Positions 20,872 to 33,120 are shown, counted from the first letter of the stretch. The stretch: 64,000 nt of DNA from Ascaphus truei (GCA_036426205.1 CM071568.1:115067004-115131003); one strand, 5' to 3'. Made by a program: numbers and translations. Notes: generated from the letters alone by a model not told the origin.

Positions 20872-22640
20872 CTAATTCGTTTTGAGGATAAGTTCTGATA
20901 GATGTAACTGGAATACTTTCAAATCAGGCTTGTCAGTCTCACCCAGTGTCTTTTCAACAGCTTGCAAACCTCCTTCATGGGAAATTGAGGTGTGTAGGCT
21001 CTGGATGTCCATTGTTACTGTAGCGGGTGTACCCCTGGGGTACGGCACTACTGGTACTGCATTCACCTGTGAGGCTAACCTGAGCCCTGAGCCTCCGCCA
21101 CTGGGAGCCTGGGGTGTACTTACACTCGGTGCAGCGCCTCCACTGATGAGGGATCCCAACGTGGTGGGAGTGCTCCCTTATCACAACCCACATATACAAT
21201 ACCACACGGGATTGGATAAACAGCATTTACTGATCAGCATAATAATTATTCTCAACACATAACCAACATAGCATTTCTCTGCAAACACAGCATTTATATC
21301 ATATCACAGATAGCGCTGAATGTGTGCTTAGAATCAGTCCTGTTACACTTAAGTCTCTGCTGTACCCTGGTGCCAGGGCACTTAACCTCTTAGTGTCTAC
21401 CAGCTATAGATTAGAGTGTGTGTGAGGGACAGCGCTTCCCTGTGTTGGGGCCCGTTGGTGCACTTTAATATAATACCTTCCTGGTTATAGTTCTAACCAG
21501 GAGAATCCTTGATGAGTCTGCAATACCGCAACGTGATCCCACGCAGCACTGCACTGCTCTCTGCAGAAATGAATGCACATGCTGACTCCACAGGGGAGGG
21601 ATTCCAGCCAGATTATCCCTTTGCAAACAGTCTCTGTTATGAAGTCAGAGTCTCTTCCAGCTACACGCTGTACTGACAGTCAGGCACTGTCCTGCAACAT
21701 CTTTTTCACTAGGAGTACAGTGAAGGAGTCCCTGTCTTAAGGCAGTTCCCTACACAATACAGTTACTTCTCTACAGTGACTCACGGAACTGACTGGGCCC
21801 TGGGGATTTAATTCTGTCCTAATCCCTGAAGCACTGCTCCTTGGATCTAACCTGCAGTTCAGGCTCCTGGTCTTTACTGACTGCTTCCTGTTCCAGCATG
21901 CAGTAGTCTTTCCTGCTATTCCAGCAGAATCCTGCAGCCCTACTGGCTCCCTGGTGTCAGGTGGTGTCACTGCCCCTGAGCATCATGGGGCTTGTAGTTC
22001 TATCTGCAGCTTTTAACATAGGGAGCCTCATGCTCACCCTCTAATGGCTGCTGCAGAGTTGCCCTGCTTATGCGCAACCTCTCACCGCGCGCATACACCA
22101 ACATGGCGGCGCCCTGCGGAGGGAACCGCCAGCGACTCAGTCACCCTGCCGCACATCTCTGATGGTAAGGACAGTGGGGGAAAACCGGGAGCATGGGGAG
22201 ACCGGAGGGTACCTGGCTACATCACTATGAGTGTTTTGTCATTTACCTTAACAACTCTGAAGAAGTGAGTAGTAGTGTCCTTCAAAAATTAGTGGCTTCT
22301 TTCTTCTTAAAGTCTTAGGATTATGTCCTGGCAAACTGCCAGCAGCTGCAACACAGAATTAGTTCCAGCTACCATCAGTTGACCAGGAAGATACATCGGA
22401 TCTTTGTGTATTTTTGGCACAGTTCTACTGGGAATGGTATCTCAGAAAAACAGGGAGAGGTTGCTCAGTGAAGTATTTGACTGTACTTCTGATGTCTTTG
22501 ACTTATGTGTTGTAGGATTTATTTCACCTCGTAGTCTTAGGCAGTCAGTGCACTCTAGCCTAACCAGTGGGGAGAGATCTTCACTTGTTAGAGAGGTAAT
22601 ATACCTGCAATAGCTGATCCTCTTATTTAGCTATTTTTCT
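20872..22640 (-). mobile_element. Penelope-like element D (RT), split by solo LTR
   Basis: Minus strand, 22640 to 22222: VPKIHKDPMYLPGQL (PLE motif LPKIHK...PPGRPI), then FLKDTTTHFFR. After the LTR, from 21018: TMDIQSLHTSISHEGGLQAV, the PLE T-x-D-V-x-SLYT-x-I-x-H-x-x-G block that holds the first catalytic Asp, and then LSELIL. Stops and frame changes occur. Its RT half complements the C-terminal PLE pieces elsewhere. Confidence 0.85.
21019..22221. mobile_element. solo LTR inside PLE D
   Basis: TGTAGCGGG...CCTGGCTACA. The flanks are TTAC (21015-21018) and TCAC (22222-22225), a 4-bp duplication with one substitution. Removing the LTR restores the PLE codons. Similar in layout to 45228-45973 and 53341-54375. 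Confidence 0.8.
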
Positions 22641-22867
22641 TTATGTTCTTACATGGTAGTTTTCTAGCCACATGAATCCTATGTTTGCACTTTGCATGGA
22701 TTTATTTGAGAACATTTTTCCTAATGCTAATGTTTTCTGGTATTCTGGCATTCATCTACTGTATTCTTAGTAAATGCTAGGATAAAAAAATGGATGAATT
22801 AAGAGAACCCATGAAGCCAGTGAAGGTGAAATGGCATGTAGTTAAAGTGGCATGAATCTCAGACCAC
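22641..22867. other. no feature recognised
   Basis: AT-rich link between PLE D and the L2 LINE. Confidence 0.35.
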
Positions 22868-23440
22868 CATTCTTCTCCTCACTTTTTTAAAGCTTTACAT
22901 TCTTCTGCCCCTCCTTACATCTCAGCCCTAATTTCTCGCTATGCACCATCCCGACTCTTGCGTTCTGCTCAAGGACGTCTTCTTTCTACCCCCTTTGTAT
23001 CTAAATCCCTCTCCCGCCTTAAACCTTTCTCACTGACTGCCCCACACCTCTGGAATGCCCTTCCCCTCAGTACCCGACTAGAACCCTCTCCATCCACCTT
23101 TAAGACCCACCTTAAGACACACTTGCTTAAAGAAGCATATGAATAGCACTGTGGATATTCTTAACACGATACATAAAGCTTGGCCCCTGCAGACGCACTT
23201 ACCAGAACTCCCTCCTATTGTCTCTGTACGTTCTCCCTACCTACCAATTAGACTGTAAGCTCCTCGGGGCAGGGACTCCTCTTCCTTAATGTTACTTTAA
23301 TGTCTAAAGCACTTATTCCCACGATCTGTTATTTATATTATCTGTTATTTATTTGATTATCACATGCATTACTACTGTGAAGCGCTATGTACATTAATGG
23401 CGCTATATAAATAAAGACATACAATACAATACAATACTGA
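22868..23440 (+). mobile_element. L2-like LINE 3' end
   Basis: Plus strand 22958-23146 encodes the C-terminal LINE motif TAPHLWNALPLSTRL...STFKTHLKTHL with a stop. A UTR follows (TGTAAGCTCCTCGGGGCAGGGA), ending GCGCTATATAAATAAA and an (ATACA)n tail. This AP.LWN.LP block is typical of L2/CR1 ORF2 ends. Copies also lie at 27925-28135 and 31726-32893. Confidence 0.85.
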
Positions 23441-23650
23441 CACTCCATCTATTAATGTCAGTGATCTGGTCTGAAGACGAATTAGACAGATCCAAGTATT
23501 TATGAACCTAGGCAAGGCAGTGTGCCTTAAAGTAATCAGGTTATGTCAGTTCACTCTTCTACAACAGTTCGAAGAATGGTTATTTTTTAGAGATACCACA
23601 GTTGAAGAGAAGAGAGTGGCAATCTCTTATGATTTACTTTATTGATTAAT
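23441..23650. other. no feature recognised
   Basis: Unannotated sequence before the minisatellite. Confidence 0.35.
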
Positions 23651-23812
23651 AAAGTGAGTGGTTACACGTTTTTCACAGTGAGTGGTTACACGTTTTAGTG
23701 ACTGGTTCCACGTTTTCACAGTGAGTGGTTACACGTTTTAGTGAGTAGTTCCAGGTTTTTCACAGTAAGTGGTTACACGTTTTAGTGAGTGGTTACACGT
23801 TTTTCACAGCTG
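23651..23812. repeat. minisatellite, ~20-27-bp units
   Basis: AGTGAGTGGTTACACGTTTT alternates with TTCACAGTGAGTGG variants, seven to eight units with substitutions such as TTCCACG and GTAAGTGG. Confidence 0.9.
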
Positions 23813-24070
23813 CCACACTAACTGCCCTCACACTGTTGGGTAAAGCAGCATTGACATTTACATGTCTACCATGAGGCCCTTTCATTCTGAGTGCAGGATC
23901 CAACTTAGTAGAATAATTTTTTTGCATATCAGTTAAAAGACGTTGCCTGTCCAGATCTGCTAAAAATTTTAATGTATTCTATGAGGCATTTATGAAAACA
24001 CTCAGGGGGAAATATGAGCAGCATCCTTCTGTATAGCATTTGTAAATACAAAGGGGCAAGCAGAGGCACA
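23813..24070. other. no feature recognised
   Basis: No ORF or repeat identified. Confidence 0.35.
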
Positions 24071-24425
24071 GAGAGAGTTAGGCTGAGTCCATAGAGACTT
24101 CAGCCGCACTGAGGCTGAGGGAAAGCGGGTGCTTTCCCTGGCCTTAGTTCGCGCGCCATCCGGGGGCGTGTCGGGGGGCGGGCCAGTGACGTCATGGAGC
24201 TGGTTCACCCTCATTGGGCGAACCGCTCACGTGACCGGCCCTGCACTCCCATGAGCGCTTAAACAAAAAAATATTGTCGACTACGCTTCCGCACGCCTGC
24301 GGAAGCGTGTGCGAGCCCCTGCTAAAGCCGCTCTCATTGCGGCTGCAGGGGCTCAGTGCCAAGCGTGAGCAAGAGACAGCGCGGGTCAGCACCCAAGCGC
24401 TGACCATGCCCGCAGCCAAAGTGAT
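24071..24425. repeat. CpG-rich MITE-like block with hairpins
   Basis: GC and CpG content far above the surroundings. Palindromes include GGGAAAGC..GCTTTCCC near 24119-24140 and CGCTTCCGCA..TGCGGAAGCG at about 24286-24307. GGCTGCAGGGGCTCAG lies near the end. It could be a non-autonomous DNA transposon; ends not fixed. Confidence 0.45.
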
Positions 24426-25425
24426 ACAACCAAGATCACACACTGTGATTGAGGCTGCAGTAGATCCCACAAATTTGTTTATTATAGATGAAAATTCAAA
24501 GTGCTATAATTAGCCCATACTTTAAAAGCAGAACTCTTGTTGTTTTCCTATGAGCAGCAGTTGTTTTATCTTGTTCATCACTGAATGGCAAAACATATTA
24601 GTAGTGTGAGTTGTTGAGGTTAGTTTGGTTAATGTAATACAACCTATTCTGAAGTGATTGAGTAGTACATCCGTGGCAAAGACATGGGGATAGATACTTT
24701 AAAGGTCGATACGGTGGTGTTAAAAAGAGGAGTTATTAAAAAATGGGATCATGCCGATGATATTATTTGGAATTACTGCCGTACTCACTACAAATTATTT
24801 ATTAATAATTGGGGTGCAATATCCATCTCATTTGCATATATGAAAAATGTGTTAACTCTGCGGTAAATAACACAAGTAATGCAATTATGTGGCGGTAGGA
24901 GATATCATAATTTTCTGCCAAAGAGTTATGTAATAGGATTTCTTATTATACCCTATAGAGAAAATTATTGAACCCAAGCCTGAGGTTACCAATGCATTGC
25001 AAAGGAATGTCTTCAGGTACCAAATGGTTAATATACAAACACCCTACAAACAAAGTGCAGACAGCATAACATCCAAATGTGCAAATAATAATAAAAGCAT
25101 TTATTAGCCCAAGTAGCCAGCTAGTCATGGGTTGAACAAGTCACCATATAATTAATATATTAATATGTCATACATTGATAGTATTATGTATTTTTATTAG
25201 AGATAGGCAAGTGCTTCATGGCTTGGAACAATCAAGACCGCAGTTTGGTCCATTGCAACTGTGTCTAAGGTGAGACCAAAGCAATACCTCGTTTCCGATT
25301 CCAACTCGAGGGATATTCCGAGAGAACATGAGTTTTCACTGTTTTTTAAACTAGTTAGTTTTTTTATAAAAACCTCAATTAATTTTAATATAATTTAAAA
25401 TAATTTGTATTATTAATTGTAATTA
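24426..25425. other. no gene seen; AT-rich
   Basis: Short ORFs only, without recognisable motifs. Confidence 0.4.
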
Positions 25426-25500
25426 TGTTTTAAAAAAAAATATATATATATATATGTATATATATATAAATTATACATTAGATTATAAATTATATATTTA
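25426..25500. repeat. A/T microsatellite
   Basis: Run of A followed by (AT)n with interruptions. Confidence 0.9.
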
Positions 25501-25529
25501 ATCTCCTGTTTGTATCTATCTATATAAAC

Positions 25530-25690
25530 AAAAAGTTTCTTCAAAGTGTAGGTCTCCTCAAAGACAGAGATACAAAGTAGAGGTCTACTCACAAGTTCAT
25601 AATGAAGTTCTCCTTTTAATGTGACAGCCAAGAACAGTGGAATAACAACGTTGCTGGGCCCATATGGACCTTTCATCAGGGCGTATTAAG
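25530..25690 (-). mobile_element. PLE-type terminus with CTGATGA core
   Basis: The minus strand at 25645-25681 reads CTGATGAAA, a GGTCC/GGGCC stem with an ATAT loop, then CAGCAACG. The first hammerhead box is the exact consensus CUGAUGA; the second (GAAAC) is changed to GCAAC. No coding part of the element remains. Confidence 0.45.
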
Positions 25691-25738
25691 TAGGGCCATC
25701 AACAGGGGAGAAGAGCAGGGACCAGTGTTCCGGGCCCA

Positions 25739-26075
25739 GTGGCTGCGAGGGCCCGGCATTCGATGGAAGTTGGCTCAGCCCAAATTTCTGCATCTAGCTG
25801 TTGGGCCTCTGGTTTCTGCTGGGCCCCAGCACTCCACAGTTGCTGCCTCTTCCCACGCCGGGCCTCTCTCTCCTTCCATGCTGGAAGCTGATCCTGACTT
25901 CCGGGTGCATCTAGCTTCCGGCACGCACAGGTTGGAGAGAGGCCCGACGTGGGATGAGGCTGCAGCTGAGGAGAGCCGGGGCCCAGAGGCAGCAACCAGA
26001 GGCCGCGCCCAGCTGCCAGGCCTCTGGTTGCCACCGCCGGTCCCTGGCTCTCCTCACCTGCTGCCTCCTCTTCCC
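25739..26075. repeat. GC-rich inverted repeat
   Basis: The left arm at about 25802-25885 (GGCCTCTGG..TGCTGGGCCCCAGCA..CCGGGCCTCTCTCC) pairs imperfectly with 25928-26010 (GGAGAGAGGCCCGACG..CCGGGGCCCAGAGG..CCAGAGGCC). A further AACCAGAGGCC/GGCCTCTGGTT hairpin lies at 26000-26030. Overlapping Pro/Ala ORFs on both strands are composition artefacts. Confidence 0.7.
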
Positions 26076-26384
26076 ACAATTATATAGAGACATCTGTCTA
26101 TCAAATTGTCATCCCTTTTGGCCCAGATTTTGCAGACAGAGGGGCTGAGTTCACTTTAATGAATATTTCTAATCTTTGCTTAATTCGTACCCCAGAAGGT
26201 TTCCATATAATATTGAAAGGGAGAACGAAAACTGGATCAATGGATAATCAACCAGATTCTTTGCACAATAAGCCAATCAGAAATGAACACAGATCAATTG
26301 AAGGGACACTCAATTAGAGGTCCAACAGTTACAAAAGTAGCTGCTAAAGGGATCACATTGGCAATTATTATGAAAGCAGCAAGA

Positions 26385-26500
26385 TTTATTTATTTATTTA
26401 TAAAAATGTTTTACAAGGAAGTAATACATTGAGAGTTACCTCTCGTTTTCAAGTATGTCCTGGGCACAGAGCTATAAAAAATATATGGTTACATTAAAAT
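26385..26500 (+). repeat. short interspersed repeat, family unsure
   Basis: TTATTTATTTATTTATAAAA, then AAGGAAGTAATACATTGAGAG and CAAGTATGTCCTGGGCACAG; looks like a SINE tail in reverse. Low confidence in class. Confidence 0.4.
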
Positions 26501-26872
26501 AACAGGGTTATACAGTGAATTCACAGTGAATTCACAGACATTTCATGGACAGATAGAGTTGGAAAATTGGGATGAAAGATGGATTGTATTCACACTTTGG
26601 GTATCACTATTGGAGACCATCTGATTCAGATAGAGTAGATTTTACTAGGGTATCCACCAGGTGAGGATATTTTCCAGTAAACTACTGAATGTGCCCACCC
26701 ACTCACTCCTAAAGCCGTATAGTGTTAAATAGATACTGTATAACCAATACTAACGTGCATAGGGGAAAAAAACAGTTAATCAATAACTTGGTATGTGAGG
26801 TATCGCTCTCACAGAATGTTTCTGTATATTGCACTCAAAGTACATATTACAGTGTTGTATAGATTTGATATA
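26501..26872. other. no feature recognised
   Basis: AT-rich, nothing supported. Confidence 0.35.
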
Positions 26873-27537
26873 ATAATCAGGAATCCAAATGTTCCTATAG
26901 AAAAGGGTATTCAATACACATCATATGTACCACTAACATAAAAGAAAATAATAACGTTTTATTAGTCATCAACAACGGTGTATAGTGAAATTATTTACAG
27001 TGATAATTAAAATCCCCAATGAGGGGCAAAACAATACTACTGACCAAATGTAAGTAAGTATCTAAATGTATAGTGTAGGTCTAGTAGTATTGAGTGGTAT
27101 CCAGATAAAGTATAACAGACTCCCACTAGGTCTGATAGTAAATTATTTTGTTGTGTTAATTCCACTACTACTTGTTACTGGACATAGACAGAGGTCAACA
27201 CTACCTAATGGAAACTTGTTAAACATATATAATCTACCTTAAGCTAATGCATATTTAAGAGCAAAAAAATTAATTACTATCAGACCTAGTGGGAGTCTGT
27301 TATACTTTATCTGGACACCACTCAATACTACTAGACCTACACTATACATTTAGATACTTACTTACATTTGGTCAGTAGTATTGTTTTGCCCCTCATTGGG
27401 GATTTTAATTATCACTGTAAATAATTTCACTATACGCCATTGTTGATGACTAATAAAACTTTATCATTTTCTTTTATGCTAGTGATGAGGTGTATTGAAT
27501 ACCTTTTTCTATAGGAACATTTGGATTCCTGATTATG
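26873..27537. repeat. 665-bp fold-back with ~265-bp arms
   Basis: 26873-27144 and 27271-27537 are inverted copies with a few mismatches and a small indel. The outer ends are ATAATCAGGAATCCAAATG / CATTTGGATTCCTGATTAT and the inner ends meet around GGTCTGATAGTAA / TTACTATCAGACC. The spacer is about 126 bp. Arms include CCAATGAGGGGCAAAAC and GTTTTATTAGTCATCAAC, similar in style to PLE terminal repeats. No TSD found. Confidence 0.9.
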
Positions 27538-27924
27538 AGGATATTTTCCAACAAGCTGTTGCTAGGTGGCAGCCTCCCAAAGCACAATACAGTTTGCAGG
27601 AATACTGTATATGATCTACAAACTTAATTTGTTCTAGGGAATAAGGATTGCCATCTAGCAACAAGGCCCATTCCCACACTCCCAACACAGACAGATAGCC
27701 TGATGGTTCCAACATAAAATTCTTGTTAGTAACAAAGTTTTGTTTTTTTGTTTTATAGGCTCCAACAGAGTGCACAAGATAGGCTGTCTTGCATGTCAGA
27801 AGGGACAGCAACAATAGACCAGCTTTAATAGTTATTTATTGCAATACATTAACAGTTGTGCTTTGATTTTGTTGGCTGATTCTATACATCTCATATTCAT
27901 TTACCATGACCCCTTGCATATGCA
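27538..27924. other. no feature recognised
   Basis: No ORF or repeat identified. Confidence 0.35.
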
Positions 27925-28135
27925 CTTAAAATAACACCCTCCTGCTGTATCTGTAAGTTCTCCCTACTAACCACTTCGATTGTAAACTCTTTGTGGCAGT
28001 GATTCCTTTCCCTAATGTTTACTTTTATGTCTGAAGCGCTTATTCCTATTACGTCATGTCCGTTACTGCTGTAAAGTCTTATTTACATGGATGGAGCTAT
28101 ATAAATAAAAATATACATAAATACATACATTTATA
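27925..28135 (+). mobile_element. L2-like LINE 3' tail
   Basis: CTGTAAGTTCTCCCTAC, then GATTGTAAACTCTTTGTGGCAG, then GGAGCTATATAAATAAAAATATAC: an older copy of the 23205-23440 tail. Confidence 0.7.
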
Positions 28136-28809
28136 AGGGCATAAAGAGAAATGGGGAAAATGTAGAATTAACCAATACTAATTAAAAAAAAAAAAAAAAA
28201 AACATATGGGAATACAAAATATTTTTTTGACACTGGAAGCTATAGAAATATTACTTGAGTTCTCCATTAAGTTGCAGAAACATTATGAAACATATTGTTT
28301 GGGCATTTTTTTTTTATGCATTATATAATTAAGTTACCCAGCACTGCGTTAAAGAATCACTCAAACTTATGTGACAAACTGTAAACAATGCACTGTTGTA
28401 ATTGGCGTCCTTAAACAAATGGTTGTTGAAGCATATCCCCATGATGACACCTTCATGCAGATGTAGGTAACAGTTGGTAGACAAGCATTAACCATTTTAA
28501 AGACACAATTACTGTTCAAGACCAATCTCTAAGTTGGTATGATAATAAATGAATGTGGGATCTTGTATTCTTTAGGCAAAACAGGAAGGTTATAAGAGCG
28601 CTACTTTGCCGTCTTTAGCTCTCAGACGTATGACTGTTGCTGAGGTGGGTGTCTGAGTTCCTATAGATAACACAATGGGCCACTCTTGGCCTACGGTCAG
28701 AAGATGGGGGAAATGCAAGCACAGTATATGGGTGGAACAACGGGCTTACTGTACAATAATAACTGGGGAAACCTGTGATCCCCGGCAAAGGATCATCACA
28801 TATAACATA
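28136..28809. other. no gene seen
   Basis: Contains a poly(A) run near 28182-28201. Otherwise unannotated, ending in CATA before the LTR. Confidence 0.35.
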
Positions 28810-30035
28810 TGTAGCACCCACTGAGAGATTTACTCTGTTGCTACCGTGTGGTGCTGAGGCATACCTGTTAAGTTCAGGAGATCTGAGCTGTCTGTGTGAT
28901 ATGGAGACCAGGACAGGCTTTTGGATATCATCTGTAGTTCTTACCTTTTGGTGTTCAATGCCTCCAGCTTCAGGGGGCTCTGTCAGTACAGAGACAGTCC
29001 TCTCTGAAGCACATCAGTCATACACACCATGCACTGACTCCATCCAGACCGGTGTATGATTAACAAAGGGGATTTATTTAGCAGACACTGCATCAGATCT
29101 TTACAGCGGTGCAAGGGTTCAGAGGGTTCCAACCTCTGGATGGTGCTTGACCCTTATAGTGTGGGGTCATCTTCCAGGTCAGATGTTCTCTCAACAAGCA
29201 GTATAGAACGTAGGAGCACAGCAAAAGAGTTTCCGCCAGGGAAAAAATAAATTGAGGGCAACTCCACGTAAAAATAAACTAGCTTTAATTCATCAATACG
29301 AGTGAAAGAACAAACGCACCAACGCGTTTCATCCCACGGGATGCTGGGCTCCTACGTTCTACACTGCTTGTTGCTGCTTCTACCCTGCAGGATTGCACGC
29401 TCTGGAACATTGGACTCATTGTGGAAACTCCTATGGGCAGGTAATGGGCAATAGCCCTTATATATTTACCTTCAGCCCTATTACTGGTGATGCTTATACA
29501 TAGTGGGGGTAAATATACAAAGACCATTGGTTGTGGTAGTCAAGTTGGCACCGCTAGGTCATTTGTCTCTCCCTCATATACTTATGGACTTTAAGCTAAT
29601 ACGGACAGTTCCAGTGTGTTTCTTATTGCCTAAACAGTAAATTCATTTGGTTCAGAGCATACACGTATATGTGAGCACCATTTTCTCTCAATCTTTTTTC
29701 AGATGTTCTCTCAGTCCCCAGGACTGAGAGTGGGCCCGCTCATACCGCCATGAGAGAGACTCACAGCCCTCTGCTTTTGTTCTCCTCAGAACCAGGAACA
29801 GGACTAATTAGTTTAGGCTCTGCCTCTCATTCAGAAAGCAGAAGGGGCGGGATGATGGTCTATACCCATCCCTGATAGGCTTACACAGGCCATGAGTCCC
29901 CACCGCACTCCTGTCCATCAAAGAGGAGCACAAGGGGGATCACAAGCCCACATATTTAACCTGTTATTGCCTGCAGCTAGCAGGGACTTGCATAACAGGG
30001 GGAACGACAGGTAGAAAGAGACATACCCTGTTACA
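28810..30035. mobile_element. solo LTR with nested PLE piece, TSD CATA
   Basis: TGTAGCACCC...CCCTGTTACA, flanked by CATA on both sides (28806-28809, 30036-30039). Without the nested 520 bp it is about 706 bp. No internal region. Confidence 0.85.
29194..29699 (-). mobile_element. 506-bp PLE-derived insertion, 14-bp TSD
   Basis: CAGATGTTCTCTCA is repeated at 29180-29193 and 29700-29713. The insert has no coding sequence and carries the PLE terminal motif: on the minus strand at 29319-29352, an ATCCC/GGGAT stem, then GAAACGCGTTGG. It is younger than the LTR it interrupts. Confidence 0.85.
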
Positions 30036-30039
30036 CATA

Positions 30040-31725
30040 CAATACCCAAATAACGCTGCACAGGTGTAAGTCAGTGTCAGTAGTGCTTTAGCCACCCAAT
30101 CCTGGGTATGTTGGCTTGTAATGGTGCCGGCATACTGTGGGATCTCTTTTGTGTACTAACTGTTGCAGGACTGTACTTCGCAAAAGGTGCTTTGGCACCA
30201 CTGTGCTTTGTAGCCGTAGCGGGTCCCCTCCGACGGTGCTCAAAATGTCTATCGTGTCTGGACTGTCCCGGTTGCTCCTGCTGCAACATACACACGTGCA
30301 CACTCTACAATTCTCGTTCGAACCAGATAGCCCTCAGGTCCCCGCAAATCTGATCTCAACATGGCCTCCCCCCCCCCCCTTTTTAAAGGCTCCTCTCCCT
30401 CTTATTCATCTTCTTCCATAGTCGTTATTATTGGCACCTCTCATCTCTCATGTCCCTTACAGTCACATCTCCGGAGCACCTTGGAGAGGAACCTGCCAGG
30501 GGGCAGTGTGAGTGTGTGGAACTCATCACACAGGGGGAACGAGGTAAAACGAGATAAAAGCGGGAACGAGGTAAAATTCTATTTAACAGTAACTCAAGAA
30601 ATAGGGAGGTGGACTGAAGGAAGTGAATAACAATCACATTTCCAGTTAAAATGCTTACAATCTGAACATTGGTTAAAGTATCTGGTAATGTGAAGTAAAT
30701 GGATATAAGGCTTTTTCATCCTCAGCCTGTATATTACTATAATTTGAGCACAGGTGTTATTGCTGTACAGCATAGCTAAAGTGGTTGTTTTTATCACTTT
30801 TTAATGCATTTATAACTAATTTTCACAGAATAAGCTAATTGGACTGTTCTCTATTACTATCATCAGCATAGGTCTATAAGTGTCGCTGAAGAGGGGGCAC
30901 CACTGACACCCCTGTAATGAGTAGGAACCAATAATTACTAATGAAACCTTTAAATCAGCAATGCTGGTACATTATTTTATTTTTGGGTTACCTCAGATTA
31001 TGATTACACAGCATCTTCTAAAATGAGGAAATCGCACATGAACAAAAGAAATCAAGGCTGGAAATGGCACATTATTTTAAGGGAAAAAAGCTAAACTAGT
31101 ATGCAGAAAGAAGTTGAGTTCTGATGGTAACAGAGTTGCCTTTTTCCAGTACCAACATTTCTAGTTGCACAAAGTTGATTGCTTCAGTGTCTCAGGAATG
31201 CCAGATAATGGCAAGACATCGAAGGAAAGGTGCAAAGACCACAACATGCAGGCTCTTAAATCACTGGCGGAAAAACAATAGGTTACTGAAATGGTTAATC
31301 ACAGGTCATGGCACTGTATGTGTCAAGCAGAACCATACTTATCAAATTGTGGTCAATCTAAATGACTTTTGGGGATTCTGAGTTTAGTACCTAAGTCGTG
31401 CCATCTATAATAAGTTCAATCTTTATTATTAATGTTGATTTAAGCGACTTTGCATGACAAATACTTGACAGTATTTAAGCCAGCAACCCCCTTTGTCTGT
31501 ATCTTTTTTTATATTGTGGAGTCCATCTATTGTTGTCTGTAGGGATGCAAACCATGCCCTGGAAATACAAATTTATAAAGCTTTTCCACTCTAGGAAATG
31601 AAAATGATTGCTGCCATTTATTAAGTAAACCAAGATGTTGCCACAGTAATACCTAATGCCATTAAAATCTAAAATAGAGTGAAACACAGACAATTAGCTT
31701 CCAATCAAATCCTGTATCACACACA
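30040..31725. other. no gene recognised
   Basis: 30100-30560 is moderately GC-rich with a C14 run at 30369. ORFs on both strands lack motifs. The remainder is AT-rich. Confidence 0.4.
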
Positions 31726-32893
31726 CAATTCTCCTCCTCACTTTTAAAGCTTTACACTCTTCTGCCCCTCCTTACATCTCAGCCCTAATTTCTCGTTATG
31801 CACCATCCCGACTCTTGCGTTCATCTCAAGGATATCTTCTTTCTACCCCCTTTGTATCTAAAGCCCTCTCCTGCCTTAAACCTCTCACTTACTGCCCCGA
31901 ACCACTGAATGCCCTTCCCCACAATACCCGACTAGCACGTCTCTATCCACCTTTAAGACCCACCTTAAGACACTTACTTAAAGAAGCATATGAATAGCAC
32001 TGTGTCACGCTGCGCTCACCACGGACAAGGAGGGACCCTGGAACTGAGGTGGAAAGGGTAGTACTTGCACCCACAGCTGTGGGGACATGCCTGGAAGGTG
32101 GATAGTAGGCGTCCGGAACTGAACGGAAGAGATGGTATTAGTTCAGATACTCGCCGGATGGATGGGAAGATCCAGGAGAATGGTCATGCCGAGAGCCGTG
32201 GGTTTGGAGCCTGGAGGTAGGTAGGAATCCGTAAGCCGATGTGGAGGGTTGGAGAGGTCGGAAAGGTCAGAGGGCAAGCCAAGGTCGAAATCCAGAGCGG
32301 GTCCACAGTCAAGCCGGTTCGGTACACAGGAGATCACTAGAAGAGAGAGAGACGAAAGCACTAAGGCAGGCACGAACGTGGGTAACGCAGGTCACACAAA
32401 GCTATGCTCAGCCAAAGAAGGAATGGCTGAGCAGGGTATAAATGTGGACAGAGCCCAATAGGAACAGGGGGAAGGACGGATGAGTGGCCCCATGGGAGGC
32501 AGAGATAGGCCAGAGAATGTGCCACAGAATGATGATGCTTGACGCGTGGCTTGTGATCGGTGCACGTGCATTAGGTGTGTGCACCACACGGGAGAGGTGC
32601 GCGCGGCCTGAGCAGGGGGCGGTAGTTCACCCCGCGAGAAGGCAGAGGACTCCCTGTGTGTGCATTCGCGCGTCCTGTGGCAGCCGCGGGGACCAGAGAG
32701 GAAGGAGGAGGGTCCTGCTTGCAGTGGTGAGCCCGTGGTGACGGGGCCGGGGAGCGCCGGGTGACAGGCGGCAAGGAGGGAACCCTCTTTGGGAGAGGTG
32801 TTCCCCGAAGCCTTACACACTGTGGATTATACTGGACACATGATACATAAAGCTTGGCCCCCTGCAGACGCACTTACCAGAATTCCCTCCTAC
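31726..32893 (+). mobile_element. L2-like LINE 3' end interrupted by solo LTR
   Basis: 31726-32002 aligns with 22868-23150 of the other copy (same ORF2 C-terminus, here degraded). 32818-32893 continues it (CTGTGGATTAT...ATACATAAAGCTTGGCCCC...). The solo LTR at 32003-32817 sits between, with TSD CACTG. Confidence 0.8.
32003..32817. mobile_element. solo LTR, TSD CACTG
   Basis: TGTCACGCTG...GCCTTACA, 815 bp, flanked by CACTG (31998-32002, 32818-32822). The position inside the LINE is confirmed by the uninterrupted copy at 22868. It contains TATAAAT in plus orientation near 32437. A 5-bp TSD suggests a Gypsy-like integrase. Confidence 0.85.
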
Positions 32894-33120
32894 TGGAGGA
32901 GGAGGCGGCAGTGTGGGGGCAGGAGGTGGTCAGGGCAGTAATGACTGCACGCACACACTCTAGCAGGCACCGGAAGTGCCGCACTGCTAGAGCACGATCT
33001 TGCAGTCCTGACCAGAGAGCGGGCTGGGGGGAGGGGGAATGGAGGAGAGCCATGATGGAACCCCTGGGACTGCTCCGTGGAACCCCAGGGTTCCACGGAA
33101 CCCCATTTGGGAAACGCTGC
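32894..33120 (-). mobile_element. hAT-like non-autonomous element (right end)
   Basis: The right end on the minus strand reads CAGCGTTTCCCAAATGGGGT, a common hAT terminus. A GGTTCCACGGAACC palindrome lies inside. The left end is unclear. Confidence 0.5.

Noticed and set aside
25699..26148. overlapping ORFs on both strands
   Set aside because: GC-rich inverted repeat gives open frames by composition.
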